Notes: a model not told the origin generated them from the sequence alone. DNA of 40,002 nucleotides from Desulfurococcales archaeon (GCA_015523445.1 WAKG01000115.1:1-40002); one strand, 5' to 3'. Numbered from the stretch's first letter, positions 26,069 through 35,343 are shown. Translations and numbers: made by a program.

Positions 26069-26454
26069 TACTCCTCAGCCTCCACGATAAGGGTTAGGTC
26101 CTCCATTGATTTCACCCTAACTATAGACCCCTTTGGTATCACCCCTCCAGCCGAGACCGCCCTCCACAATTCCCCACCAACAATCACCATGCCCTCCGGG
26201 TCTAGATCCTCCACAACCCTCCCCCTAGCACCTATTAGGGCCTCGGGGCCCACCTTTACCTCCCGGGAGTGGGCCTCCACAACCTTGTATACTAGGAAGG
26301 CGGTGGCGGCGCCTAGACCTGCTAGGATCACTAGTGCCTGGGCTAGGCTTATCGTCCCGCTCGTGTAGAGAATATAGACTCCTATGCTGATAAGTAGGAT
26401 GATCACAGCAGCCTCATCTATCACCGCTAATAGTGCCTCTAGTACTTTACCCAA
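26068..26454 (-). CDS. NfeD-like membrane protein with C-terminal OB domain
   Basis: Two TM segments followed by GPEALIGARGRVVEDLDPEGMVIVGGELWRAVSAGGVIPKGSIVRVKSMEDLTLIVE (NfeD C-terminal pattern). Confidence 0.85.
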   Translation of the reverse strand: MGKVLEALLAVIDEAAVIILLISIGVYILYTSGTISLAQALVILAGLGAATAFLVYKVVEAHSREVKVGPEALIGARGRVVEDLDPEGMVIVGGELWRAVSAGGVIPKGSIVRVKSMEDLTLIVEAEE

Positions 26455-26506
26455 CCCGGCGTCCCCTGGCCTCGACTATAGAGGGTTATATGGTGCTGGA
26501 TTTTAG

Positions 26507-26534
26507 GGTAGCGTGCACCTACGTCCACGCTACC
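26507..26534. repeat. Perfect 9-bp inverted repeat, 10-nt loop (GGTAGCGTG-N10-CACGCTACC)
   Basis: Read directly: GGTAGCGTG (26507-26515), CACCTACGTC loop, CACGCTACC (26526-26534), in the nfeD/CBS divergent intergenic region. Confidence 0.75.
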
Positions 26535-26650
26535 TGTACCACCGCAATTGAAAATGTCAGCACTGTTAAACTTAAAAGCCTAGATTATACTATATTATAT
26601 TACTGTGGTGGTGCCGCCTGCCCGCGTTATCCTCACTCAACAGAATCCAA

Positions 26651-27430
26651 GTGTCGAAACTCATGGACCCACGGCCCCTGAGCGTGCCCCCATCCAGCTC
26701 GGCGGCAACTGTCAGGAGGATCATGAGGGAGACCGGAGCCAGGGTTGTCCTAGTTGCTCATGAGGCTATGCTTGATGGATGGATCCCCCGGAGGCTTGCA
26801 CTGCTGGTGACGTCTAGGAAGACTACGGCCACAGCTAGGGACATCATGGAGGATCCTCCGGTAATAGTTTCACCCAGCGAGAGCGTGGCCTCCGCCCTCG
26901 AGTCCATGCTCCGTGTTGACGAGTGGTATGCCCCCGTAGTGGGGAATGGCATGATAGCCGGGCTACTAGGCCTAGAGCACGTTATAGCCGAGCATCTCCG
27001 CCTCAACCCAGGCCACCTGGCCAGCATAAGGCTCGACGAGGTCATGAGCAGGGATCCGCTCACCGCCAGCCCTGATGACTTCATAGCTAGTATATGGAGG
27101 ATTATGGTAGAGAGGAAGTATGCCGGGCTCCCCGTAGTTGACGATAGGGGTAGGCTAGTCGGGATCATAACCCAGTATGATCTTCTCAGGAAGGGTTACG
27201 CTAGGGTTGAGCTGACCAGCGAGGCGGGGCAGCATAGGGGGCCTAGGGTTAGAGAGGCTATGACCTACACGGTGCATTACCTCTACCCGTGGAGTAGCCT
27301 CGAGGAGGCGGCTAGGCTCGTAGCCGAGAGGGGATACGGGAGGATCCCGGTAGTCGAGGATGAGGCCTCCCGTAGGCTAGTGGGGATCGTGGATAGGGAG
27401 GATATAGTTAGGGCTGTGATGGGGTGGTAG
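26651..27430 (+). CDS. CBS-domain protein (about 4 CBS repeats)
   Basis: Repeated CBS motifs: DIMEDPPVIVSPSESVASALESML; EVMSRDPLTASPDDFIASIWRIMVERKYAGLPVVDDRGRLVGIITQYDLL; EAMTYTVHYLYPWSSLEEAARLVAERGYGRIPVVED...LVGIVDREDIV. GTG start. Confidence 0.9.
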   Translation: MSKLMDPRPLSVPPSSSAATVRRIMRETGARVVLVAHEAMLDGWIPRRLALLVTSRKTTATARDIMEDPPVIVSPSESVASALESMLRVDEWYAPVVGNGMIAGLLGLEHVIAEHLRLNPGHLASIRLDEVMSRDPLTASPDDFIASIWRIMVERKYAGLPVVDDRGRLVGIITQYDLLRKGYARVELTSEAGQHRGPRVREAMTYTVHYLYPWSSLEEAARLVAERGYGRIPVVEDEASRRLVGIVDREDIVRAVMGW

Positions 27431-28428
27431 CGGTGGCCCGTAGACCCCCTGTGAGGAGGGTTCAGAGCGCCCGGGTCAGGAGTCCCGGGCCCGTCTCCAG
27501 GGTTATCCCCCGCTCCAGTCCTGAGGGGATCAGGTTGCTCCGTGCTGATGGCACACCTAACTGGAGCCAGAGGATCTATGAGAAGCCCGGGGAGGCTAGG
27601 CTCCTCGCATCCAGGCCTCCACGCTCCATAGTCTACAGCTCAACCATACTGGAGGCTGTGGAGGCTATAGCGGAGCACAGGGTCAGGGGGCTGGTAGTTG
27701 TGGACTCGAGGGACTCGCTTAAGGGTATACTTCTAACCACCGACATAATCAACTATCTAGGCGGAGGCGACTACTATAATATAGTGATTGCCAGGCATAA
27801 TAGGAGTATATTCAAGTCGCTTAGGAACGAGCTCGTACAATCCATATACAACCCATCCCCCATCTACGTCTATACAGACCAGAGTCTGGAGGATGTGTTG
27901 CACGCTATGATAGGTGAGGGTATCGGGCTTATCCCGGTAGTTTACGGGGATGGCACTGTTTATGGCGTGCTTACTGAGCACGACATGGTGAAGTACCTGG
28001 CTAGGAGGAGCGTTGGGAGGAGAGTCAGGGACTACATGACCACGCCTGTTGTAACTATAGATGCTGAGTCCACGATCAGGAGCGCGGCTAGGCAGATGGT
28101 CAGATACGGGTTCAGGAGGCTCCCTGTAGTCTCTGGCGGGGATTCCAGCGTCAAGGGGATGGTAACGGCCAAGGATTTAGTGGTCTTCTTCGGGAGCCAC
28201 GAGGCCCTCTCCAGGTCAACCACTGGCAACATAGAGGAAGCGCTTGAGACCCCTGTCTATGAGGTGATGCAGTCCGGGGTATATACTATAGATGCGGATG
28301 CCGACGTGGGCGAGGCCGCGTCTGCTATGATCGAGTATGGGGTCAGCAGCCTGCTGGTTACAGAGGAGGATAGTATAATAGGGATTATAACGGAGAGGGA
28401 CGTGCTCGTTTCCCTAGTTGTGGGGTGA
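27424..28428 (+). CDS. CBS-domain protein (about 4 CBS repeats)
   Basis: STILEAVEAIAEHRVRGLVVVDSRDSLKGILLTTDII; QSLEDVLHAMIGEGIGLIPVVYGDGTVYGVLTEHDMV; DYMTTPVVTIDAESTIRSAARQMVRYGFRRLPVV; EVMQSGVYTIDADADVGEAASAMIEYGVSSLLV...IIGIITERDVL. Confidence 0.9.
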   Translation: MVAVARRPPVRRVQSARVRSPGPVSRVIPRSSPEGIRLLRADGTPNWSQRIYEKPGEARLLASRPPRSIVYSSTILEAVEAIAEHRVRGLVVVDSRDSLKGILLTTDIINYLGGGDYYNIVIARHNRSIFKSLRNELVQSIYNPSPIYVYTDQSLEDVLHAMIGEGIGLIPVVYGDGTVYGVLTEHDMVKYLARRSVGRRVRDYMTTPVVTIDAESTIRSAARQMVRYGFRRLPVVSGGDSSVKGMVTAKDLVVFFGSHEALSRSTTGNIEEALETPVYEVMQSGVYTIDADADVGEAASAMIEYGVSSLLVTEEDSIIGIITERDVLVSLVVG

Positions 28429-29297
28429 CCAGCGTGGCTCCCAGGATCTCATCATATATGAGTACACCTGTACTCGCCGTAAGGCCCACCGACACCCTGG
28501 CCTACGCCAGGAACCTGATGCTGAAGAGGGACGTGGGCAGGCTGGTGGTGGTGGACTCAGATGAGAGGCTGGCCGGCATAATAACCCTGAGCGATATAAC
28601 TGAGGCACTAGTATCCAGGTTCCCCACTAGGACTATCGACACAATACTGGTTGAGGAGGTGATGACTAGGGACCCGATAACCATAGAGGCTACTAGGAGC
28701 ACCAAGACTGCTGCTCAGATAATGGTGAAGAGGAGGATAGGCGGCCTCCCAGTTGTGGATTCCGGGGGGAGCCTCCTGGGTATAGTGACGAGGAGCGACG
28801 TGGTTAGGGCCTTTGCCGACAAGTACAGGGGTAAGTTCACGGTGGGCGAGCTGATGCGCAGGACCTACGCTAGAGCGGAGAGGGGCCATAGCCTCTACTA
28901 TATATCCAGGCTCATCCAGTCAGACCCTGCCGGGAAGGTTATAATAGTCAACGAGGCTGGAAGGCCGATAGGTGTCATAGCGAAGAGGGATCTCGTATTC
29001 ACGAGGATCGATGCTACAGTCGCGGCTACAAGGGGGAAGGATAGGTATGTAAAGGTGAAGACGACCAGGAGATACGCACACAGGATGGTATCGGCTAGGG
29101 TCTACATAACTCCGATAGCTGAGGACATAATGACGCCCGACCCCATAGTGGCTAGGCCCAGTGATGACGCCGCCACAGCGGCAGGCCTCATGGTGAGGGA
29201 GGGGATCGGGGTTCTACCCGTCGTGGATGAGGATGGCTCGATGCTGGGAGTTTTCAGCAAGATCGAGGTTCTAGCAGCCTTCGCTTATAGAGCCTAG
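28425..29297 (+). CDS. CBS-domain protein (about 4 CBS repeats)
   Basis: YMSTPVLAVRPTDTLAYARNLMLKRDVGRLVVVDSDERLAGIITLSDI; EVMTRDPITIEATRSTKTAAQIMVKRRIGGLPVVD; DIMTPDPIVARPSDDAATAAGLMVREGIGVLPVVDEDGSMLGVFSK. Start overlaps the previous stop (GTGA). Confidence 0.9.
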   Translation: MTSVAPRISSYMSTPVLAVRPTDTLAYARNLMLKRDVGRLVVVDSDERLAGIITLSDITEALVSRFPTRTIDTILVEEVMTRDPITIEATRSTKTAAQIMVKRRIGGLPVVDSGGSLLGIVTRSDVVRAFADKYRGKFTVGELMRRTYARAERGHSLYYISRLIQSDPAGKVIIVNEAGRPIGVIAKRDLVFTRIDATVAATRGKDRYVKVKTTRRYAHRMVSARVYITPIAEDIMTPDPIVARPSDDAATAAGLMVREGIGVLPVVDEDGSMLGVFSKIEVLAAFAYRA

Positions 29298-30223
29298 CCT
29301 AGTATAGAGGAGGCGAACCTCTCAGGGTCAAACCTCTCTAGATCACGGTAGCCCTGGCCGACCCCCACATAGAGTATGGGCCTCCCCGTGGCCGCTGCTA
29401 CTGATATGGCGGTGCCACCCTTGACATCCGCATCCATCTTGGTGAGTATAACCCCGTCTACACCCACCTCCTCATTGAATCTCCTAGCCTGCTCAACCGC
29501 GTCATTCCCAGTCAGGCTATCCACTACCAAGACTTTCAGGTCGGGCCCCGCCACTCTAACGATCTTCCTCAGCTCCCCCATCAGGTCGTAGTCTACATGC
29601 ATCCTGCCAGCGGTATCCACGAGGACCACGCAGTAGCCCCGAGCTTTGGCATGATTTATGGCATCCACCGCCACGCTCGCAGGATCTCTGCCATAATCCC
29701 CCTTCACTACGGGTACTCCCAGCCTCTCTGCATGGGTTTCCAGCTGCTCCTGCGCCCCCGCCCTGAATGTGTCGGCTGCGGCCAGCACCGGGGTCATGCC
29801 TGCCTCCTTGAGCATTGCCGCAATCTTGGCTATAGTGGTTGTCTTCCCAACCCCGTTCACGCCCAAGAATACTACTACGAGTGGCTGCCCGGTCTTGCAC
29901 TTCTCGCGTGCAAGCTCCACTATGTCTGGGCCTGGCCTGCCAAGCTTTTCTAGTACCTTCCTCCTCACCGCCTCTACCACGATCTTCTCTACATCCTCGC
30001 CTCTCCTAACCTTGGAGCCGACTAGGCTCCTCCTTACCTCCTCCACTATCTCCTCAGCCACCTCGTAGGCCACGTCGGCCTCCACTAGGTTTATTAGGAA
30101 CTCCTCTAGAGCATCCTCTATGTCTGACTCGCTTATCGTCCTATAGGCTACCTTCTCCCCTACACCCGCCTTCAGGGCTGAGGCGGCACTAGTTATTGCC
30201 GCCTTGAGCCTGTTGAACACCAC
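29294..30223 (-). CDS. ftsY: Signal recognition particle receptor FtsY
   Basis: GVNGVGKTTTIAKIA; AADTFRAGAQEQLETHAERLGVPV; LVDTAGRMHVDYDLMGELRKI; TKMDADVKGGTAISV; GVGQGYRDLERFDPERF. Confidence 0.96.
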   Translation of the reverse strand: MVFNRLKAAITSAASALKAGVGEKVAYRTISESDIEDALEEFLINLVEADVAYEVAEEIVEEVRRSLVGSKVRRGEDVEKIVVEAVRRKVLEKLGRPGPDIVELAREKCKTGQPLVVVFLGVNGVGKTTTIAKIAAMLKEAGMTPVLAAADTFRAGAQEQLETHAERLGVPVVKGDYGRDPASVAVDAINHAKARGYCVVLVDTAGRMHVDYDLMGELRKIVRVAGPDLKVLVVDSLTGNDAVEQARRFNEEVGVDGVILTKMDADVKGGTAISVAAATGRPILYVGVGQGYRDLERFDPERFASSILG

Positions 30224-30234
30224 CCCCAGGCCAC

Positions 30235-30672
30235 CTACTGGCTCCCCTGCCTAGCCTGGGCCTGCTGGGCCAGGGCTAGCTGCTGCAGGAGGGCCTGGTA
30301 CTGCTCGTAGAGGCTTGTAAGGTCCTTGAGCTGCTTTGTGGCCTCGCTTATGCTCCTGGAGACCCTCTCCTCCTTCTCTTCCAGTATCTTGAGGGCCTTC
30401 TCCCTGGGAAGCCTGGCATATATGCCCATACCTAGGTGTACAAGGAACCTATCCCTGTCCTTGGCCTCTACTAGTGCGATCGCATTCATGTTCGGGTCTA
30501 GAGGAGCCAGCACGGGCTCCTCGGTGCTTGCTATGGCCTCTATGCTCTGCTTCGACCTGTGTATGTTGTCCCTGGTAGCTGTCAGCTCGGCCAGTATGCC
30601 TTGGAGCTTGTTTATCTGGGCCTCTATGGCCTGCACCTGGGCTATGAGCGCCCTAGGATCTACCTGCGCCAT
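30235..30672 (-). CDS. pfdA: Prefoldin subunit alpha
   Basis: [47 protein letters not shown]...VHLGMGIYARLPREKALKILEEKEERVSRSI: coiled-coil prefoldin pattern. ATG 30672 preferred over the ORF-track start at 30687. Confidence 0.9.
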   Translation of the reverse strand: MAQVDPRALIAQVQAIEAQINKLQGILAELTATRDNIHRSKQSIEAIASTEEPVLAPLDPNMNAIALVEAKDRDRFLVHLGMGIYARLPREKALKILEEKEERVSRSISEATKQLKDLTSLYEQYQALLQQLALAQQAQARQGSQ

Positions 30673-30935
30673 TACTCCTTCACCCACCTTGTCAGGGCTG
30701 CTAGCCTGTGGATCCTGAGGTCATCCACCTCCTCCAGCGAGACCTCCTCGACGCTCCTTATCCTTATATGGTACCGCCTCAGCTTGTGCCTGCTACCCAG
30801 CTCAGAGTAGACCTTCTCCACGGCATGCTCCGGCTTGAGGGCCCTAACGTATATGGTGAACTTCCTCCACTCGGGGAACCGGTCGTGGGAGAGCATCATC
30901 TCCCCCGACACCTTGAATACCTTGACCTCGCTCAC
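30672..30935 (-). CDS. rplX: 50S ribosomal protein L18Ae/LX
   Basis: [67 protein letters not shown]; position between eIF6 and prefoldin alpha. Confidence 0.9.
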   Translation of the reverse strand: MSEVKVFKVSGEMMLSHDRFPEWRKFTIYVRALKPEHAVEKVYSELGSRHKLRRYHIRIRSVEEVSLEEVDDLRIHRLAALTRWVKE

Positions 30936-31618
30936 TCCACACCACCTCCCAGGGCCATCTGTATCCTAGCCAGCTCGGGGCCGCGGGTGTCCTCGCCAAC
31001 CACGGCGCCCCTACTGTTTGCTACTAGCCCGGTTCTAACGAAGGATACCCCGAAATTAACCGTTCCGGTTAGTATGGGAACCTTGAACAGGCTGGATAGC
31101 TCCTTCACCTCATCCTCGCTGGCATCCGGGTGAACCAGGCCACCGCGGTTGGTTACTACCAGTACCGAGCCGACGGTGAGTACCCCTGCTATACTCGTCT
31201 TGACCACCTCCACGCCCAGCGCATCCTGTATCGCCTTGACAGTCTCATCCTCCAGCTGGGGATAGACCACTGCCGCCCTATCATTAGCCGCGACCAGGTT
31301 CCCCAACGCGTTGTTCCTAGTCTCAACCACCACTACATTGACGTCGCCCAGTGCCTCCTTTATCCTCTTAACCTCCTCCAAGTCGCTGGTCTTGGGTAGT
31401 AGGACTGCATTGCTATTGCCAGCAGCCATCACCCCTACAAGCCTGGTCCCGGATACCGGGGTCCTAACAACTGGAACCCCCGTGACCTCTTCTATCCTCC
31501 TAGCCTCCTCCCCCGTTATGTCGGGTGATGCTAGGACGTAGGAGTCGGTGGCGTGAAGGTAAACGCCCACGTTGGAGTTGCCGTGGATGTTCATGAGGGC
31601 CACGTCGAACCTTGCCAT
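30932..31618 (-). CDS. eif6: Translation initiation factor 6 (aIF6)
   Basis: [35 protein letters not shown]...[37 protein letters not shown]...[37 protein letters not shown] 31618 preferred. Confidence 0.95.
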   Translation of the reverse strand: MARFDVALMNIHGNSNVGVYLHATDSYVLASPDITGEEARRIEEVTGVPVVRTPVSGTRLVGVMAAGNSNAVLLPKTSDLEEVKRIKEALGDVNVVVVETRNNALGNLVAANDRAAVVYPQLEDETVKAIQDALGVEVVKTSIAGVLTVGSVLVVTNRGGLVHPDASEDEVKELSSLFKVPILTGTVNFGVSFVRTGLVANSRGAVVGEDTRGPELARIQMALGGGVE

Positions 31619-31682
31619 CGTGACGCACCTCAACCATTAGACCGGCCGGAGAGGTTCCTTTGCCCCCGTAGTGGGTGGCTGG

Positions 31683-32033
31683 CTACTTTGCCTCCTTGGG
31701 CTGATAGGTGCCGGGCCTCAGCTTTGGCCCGGCCAGCCTCACCCTAGCCACTAGTACCTCGGCCTCCTCCTTCTCCTCCTCGGAGAGCTTCTCCTTCTTA
31801 ACAGACACCAGGACCTTGATCCTCCTAGGGGGCTTCTCCCTGCCCCGAGACCAGATATAGTTATTTACCTCTGTATCGATTATGACGTGTTCAGCTCCTG
31901 TATGCCTCTCAACGAACCTGCGGAGCAACCTAACCGCTCTGTCGGCCCTGTTGGTCCTCCTACCCCAGTAGACCCTCTGGAGGGGGACTATATAGACGTA
32001 GTAGCCCTCTTTCCCCTTAGGCATCACCGTCAC
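31683..32033 (-). CDS. rpl31e: 50S ribosomal protein L31e
   Basis: YIVPLQRVYWGRRTNRADRAVRLLRRFVERHTGAEHVIIDTEVNNYIWSRGREKPPRRIKVLVSVKK. Confidence 0.93.
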   Translation of the reverse strand: MTVMPKGKEGYYVYIVPLQRVYWGRRTNRADRAVRLLRRFVERHTGAEHVIIDTEVNNYIWSRGREKPPRRIKVLVSVKKEKLSEEEKEEAEVLVARVRLAGPKLRPGTYQPKEAK

Positions 32034-32040
32034 CCCACTA

Positions 32041-32196
32041 CTACACCTTCAGCTTACTCCTCCTCCAATGCCTCCTCTTGGGGTTAAAGGTGTACCTCCT
32101 CATAGTCTTCACTATGACCCATGCTGGCACCGGGCTGTTACTCTTCAAGGCCCGGGCCAGCCTCAGCTTCCTCCCGAGCGGCTTAGCCCTAGCCAT
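32041..32196 (-). CDS. rpl39e: 50S ribosomal protein L39e
   Basis: Hand-translated minus strand: [51 protein letters not shown] (51 aa). Shorter than the ORF-track cutoff. Confidence 0.95.
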   Translation of the reverse strand: MARAKPLGRKLRLARALKSNSPVPAWVIVKTMRRYTFNPKRRHWRRSKLKV

Positions 32197-32210
32197 CCCA
32201 TGCCACACCT

Positions 32211-32567
32211 CTACTTCCTCTTGAACTTAATCTCGAAGCTGCGCCGGCTCCTTGAGTCCAGCTCTAATAATATAGCCTTTACCTGGTCATCCCCTACCGG
32301 AGGTGATAGACGGCCTGCCTGGACTAGCTGGAGTATCACATCCTCCGCTGCCCTGGCTAGCTCCGGCTTGACCAGCCTTATGTTTGCTAGCCTGCTCCTG
32401 GCCTCCTCGGTCAGTATGCTCCTGAGTAGGGCCTGCCTCCTAGCCTCCATCTCTGCCTCTAGCTGCTTCCTCCTTTCCTCCTCCTCTAGCTGCTTCCTCA
32501 TCTCAAGCAGCTTCCTCCTCCGTATCGCCTCGAGCTCCTCGTCGTCGTATGGATACGACACTCCCAT
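32211..32567 (-). CDS. DNA-binding protein, PDCD5/TFAR19 family
   Basis: [81 protein letters not shown]. Confidence 0.92.
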   Translation of the reverse strand: MGVSYPYDDEELEAIRRRKLLEMRKQLEEEERRKQLEAEMEARRQALLRSILTEEARSRLANIRLVKPELARAAEDVILQLVQAGRLSPPVGDDQVKAILLELDSRSRRSFEIKFKRK

Positions 32568-32603
32568 CCACCACCCTAACCCGGCCGCTTCCGGGGGTTA
32601 TAA

Positions 32604-34859
32604 TTAGGGCGCCCGTCCCCTATATCTATAGTATAGTAGATACCCTGCAGACGCTGCCAGGTATGCTAGAATTGATGCCAGTGTGACTCTTGCCATGTCG
32701 CCATGGAGCTTATTTGTTATTATGAACCTGGCCCCCTCACTGGCCTCTACTAGCCACCCGTTCATGATCCCGTTAACCTTCACATGATCAACTACCGTTC
32801 CCCCCTCTATCTTCATCTGCCATCTCTCATCGTAGCCTGTTAGTAGCACTATTACCAGCCTACCGCTGCACTTAACCACGCCCTCGTACTGCACGGGGCT
32901 CTTCTTCACCCACTCCAGCGATCCGCTGCCACATGTCGGCTCTGGTATCGGCCTCTCCGAATCCACTATGGCTAGCCTGCCCTGGTCTGGGTTCCCAGCT
33001 ACTTTCTTGGCCATATCCTTCATATCGCCGCTGTGTGGAATTATCTTGTCTGCCGCGTAGAGTATGGGGTAGGCGTCGAGTTTATACACTTCTATGAAGT
33101 CTAGAGTGGCTTCAGGCCTCATACCCTCTAGGACCTTCTTTACTACCCCATAGCCAGTGTCCTTGAAGAGTAGCTGGGGCTTATACGAGTCTATACCCAT
33201 AGACAGGACTATATAGTTTATACCCCATATCTTTGAAATCTCCATCCATCCCTGGGACCCTGTGCCTACCATCTTTAGATACATTTCTATCTCCTCCTGG
33301 TACGGGGATTTTATGTACTCGCTGCCAGCCCCGGTTACTATCGGTTTTGACAGGAAAACGGCGTAGGGGTTTCCGAAGCCCCACACGATGTCTCCATACT
33401 TGAAGACTATGTAGACTCCGGTTGGTGGCATGAATGTTGACCAGCTTGCCTCTCCTAAGATCGAATCCAGCTCATTATATATATGGAATGGAATGTTGTA
33501 GCCCTTACCCTGGGCCGGGTCCAGCCAGTTAGTGGCCACCGAGCCAGTGTATAGGGGGAAGGCTGAGACTATCCCTAGGAACATGATTAACGAGGCCACC
33601 AAGGTAAGCCCCCATGGAGGCCTCCACTGGGAGGCCCTAGACGCTAGTAGGGCTACCAGTAGCCCTGTTACGAGGGAGACTAGGTAGAACCAGTTGTAGG
33701 TGTTCCTGAAGGGGGCCACAACCTTAATCTTGACTAGCCAAATGTATAGGTCCCCTAGGACCCTACTCCCTAACACTAGTACATATAGCATGGCTAGGGC
33801 GGCTAGTAGCAAAAGCCTGCCCCTTCTAGGAGCTTGGCCCAGTATGCCCCCTAGCACTGGTAGGACAAGTGTTAGGGAGAGGGTGACTACTATCATGAAG
33901 GTGGTGTAGTAGACCTCATGGTAAGGCACATAGTAGACCTCCAGGTTCTTCTCATACTTGGTAAAGCTCCACATGTATAACATCCTAAACACATCTATAA
34001 GCCCTGTATCCGGCTGGATACCTGATAGCCTTAGGGCCCTGAACTGGGACGTGAAGATATCAATATTATACATTGTAAAGGCTGCTAGAGGTGCTAGGGC
34101 GATAGCCACAAATAGCATTGCTGGGGCCAGCCTCCTGAGGCCCCTAAATATAGGCTTAACGGGTAGACTGACCTCCAAGACCCCATCACGGTACCTGGCC
34201 CTAAACCACCTAACTGTATACAGGTAGGCCAGTACCAGGAGCTGCCAGTAAACAGCAATGTAAAATATCCTTACATTAGGATACCTAGACAGCACAAGGA
34301 GCAGGGTAAGTGGGTAAACCAGTATAGCCAGCCTGTTCCCCCTAATCACCTTTATCAGCGCCAGGGTTGAGAGGGATACGAAGAGCATGGTGTACGTTAC
34401 AACTATAGCACTTATCTCCCTATCAATCACCATGAAGGGAGTATTGAATATGTAGAAAGCCGCGGCCAGCGCACCAGCCCTAGATCCAGTTACCTCCACG
34501 AACATTGCATAAACTGCAAGGAACGAGGCCACGGATACCAAGTATACCGATACTGCCTCCACCACACAAGGGCTACCAAGGCCAGCCTTGACAAGGATGA
34601 AGGATAGGGCCTCAACAGGGTTTAGAAGCCTGAAGGGGTAGGGAGAGGGGAGGCCAAAGTCTATTTCATCTATGAAGTAGAAGTACCTAACCTCGGCAGC
34701 CCTAGGGTTGAAGAAGAGCCTAAGATCGCCCGACAGAGGTATGCGGGGACAGTCGAACCAGGTTATTATCCTGAGGCTTAGAAGGAAGGCGATGATGAGG
34801 GGGGCGAAACGGATTATCCCCGGCCCAACCTGCTCGAGCCGGGGCCGGGATATCCTCAT
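32604..34859 (-). CDS. Large polytopic membrane protein (GT-C glycosyltransferase/YfhO-like) with C-terminal extracytoplasmic region
   Basis: 751 aa, many TM helices, N-terminal loop PRIPLSGDLRLFFNPRAAEVRYFYFIDE, soluble C-terminal region ending in a TM and basic tail (YLAASAGYLLYYRYRGRAP). Confidence 0.75.
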   Translation of the reverse strand: MRISRPRLEQVGPGIIRFAPLIIAFLLSLRIITWFDCPRIPLSGDLRLFFNPRAAEVRYFYFIDEIDFGLPSPYPFRLLNPVEALSFILVKAGLGSPCVVEAVSVYLVSVASFLAVYAMFVEVTGSRAGALAAAFYIFNTPFMVIDREISAIVVTYTMLFVSLSTLALIKVIRGNRLAILVYPLTLLLVLSRYPNVRIFYIAVYWQLLVLAYLYTVRWFRARYRDGVLEVSLPVKPIFRGLRRLAPAMLFVAIALAPLAAFTMYNIDIFTSQFRALRLSGIQPDTGLIDVFRMLYMWSFTKYEKNLEVYYVPYHEVYYTTFMIVVTLSLTLVLPVLGGILGQAPRRGRLLLLAALAMLYVLVLGSRVLGDLYIWLVKIKVVAPFRNTYNWFYLVSLVTGLLVALLASRASQWRPPWGLTLVASLIMFLGIVSAFPLYTGSVATNWLDPAQGKGYNIPFHIYNELDSILGEASWSTFMPPTGVYIVFKYGDIVWGFGNPYAVFLSKPIVTGAGSEYIKSPYQEEIEMYLKMVGTGSQGWMEISKIWGINYIVLSMGIDSYKPQLLFKDTGYGVVKKVLEGMRPEATLDFIEVYKLDAYPILYAADKIIPHSGDMKDMAKKVAGNPDQGRLAIVDSERPIPEPTCGSGSLEWVKKSPVQYEGVVKCSGRLVIVLLTGYDERWQMKIEGGTVVDHVKVNGIMNGWLVEASEGARFIITNKLHGDMARVTLASILAYLAASAGYLLYYRYRGRAP

Positions 34860-34878
34860 GGATACGCACCATGTCTGG

Positions 34879-35340
34879 CTAGAGGTATCGTCTAAGCTCA
34901 GGCCTAGCTTCTACCAGCTCAGCCATGACTTCCTTAGCCGCCTTGTCTAAGAGACTCCTACCCTGGGGCGAGAGAACCCTTCCCCTGCCAGGCCTCTTCT
35001 CAACAAGGCCCGCCTGCTCTAGTTGCTGGAGTATCTTCCTAGGTATGCTCCCCGAGCCCTTCCTGAAGTGCTCTGGTGCAGAGCCCCTGTTCTGCCTCCC
35101 ACCGTAGATAGTCCTGAAGGTTCCAACCCCTATGGGGTCGCCCGACTTGTAGAGCTTCCTTAGTATGGAGGCAGCCCTCTTGTACCACCAGTCTGGGTCC
35201 TCTGGCGGCTTCTCCTTGTGGGCCCCGGTCTTGGTGTAGAATGCCCAGGCTGGGGGCGAGACCTGGGGGTAGTCCTGCTTTAGCTTCTGAGCCACCCTCT
35301 CAATCAGCTTGTCTGCGGGCACGTCTAGTGCAGTGACCAC
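34879..35340 (-). CDS. rps19e: 30S ribosomal protein S19e
   Basis: TALDVPADKLIERVAQKLK...PPAWAFYTKTGAHKEKPPEDPDWWYKRAASILRKLYKSGDPIGVGTFRTIYGGRQNRGSAPEHFRKGSGSIPRKILQQLEQAGLVE. Confidence 0.96.
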   Translation of the reverse strand: MVTALDVPADKLIERVAQKLKQDYPQVSPPAWAFYTKTGAHKEKPPEDPDWWYKRAASILRKLYKSGDPIGVGTFRTIYGGRQNRGSAPEHFRKGSGSIPRKILQQLEQAGLVEKRPGRGRVLSPQGRSLLDKAAKEVMAELVEARPELRRYL

Positions 35341-35343
35341 GCC

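Noticed and set aside
31887-32607. Plus-strand ORFs 31887..32087 and 32068..32607
   Set aside because: Antisense to rpl31e, rpl39e and the PDCD5 homolog; the Ser-rich run is the reverse complement of a Glu/Arg coiled coil.
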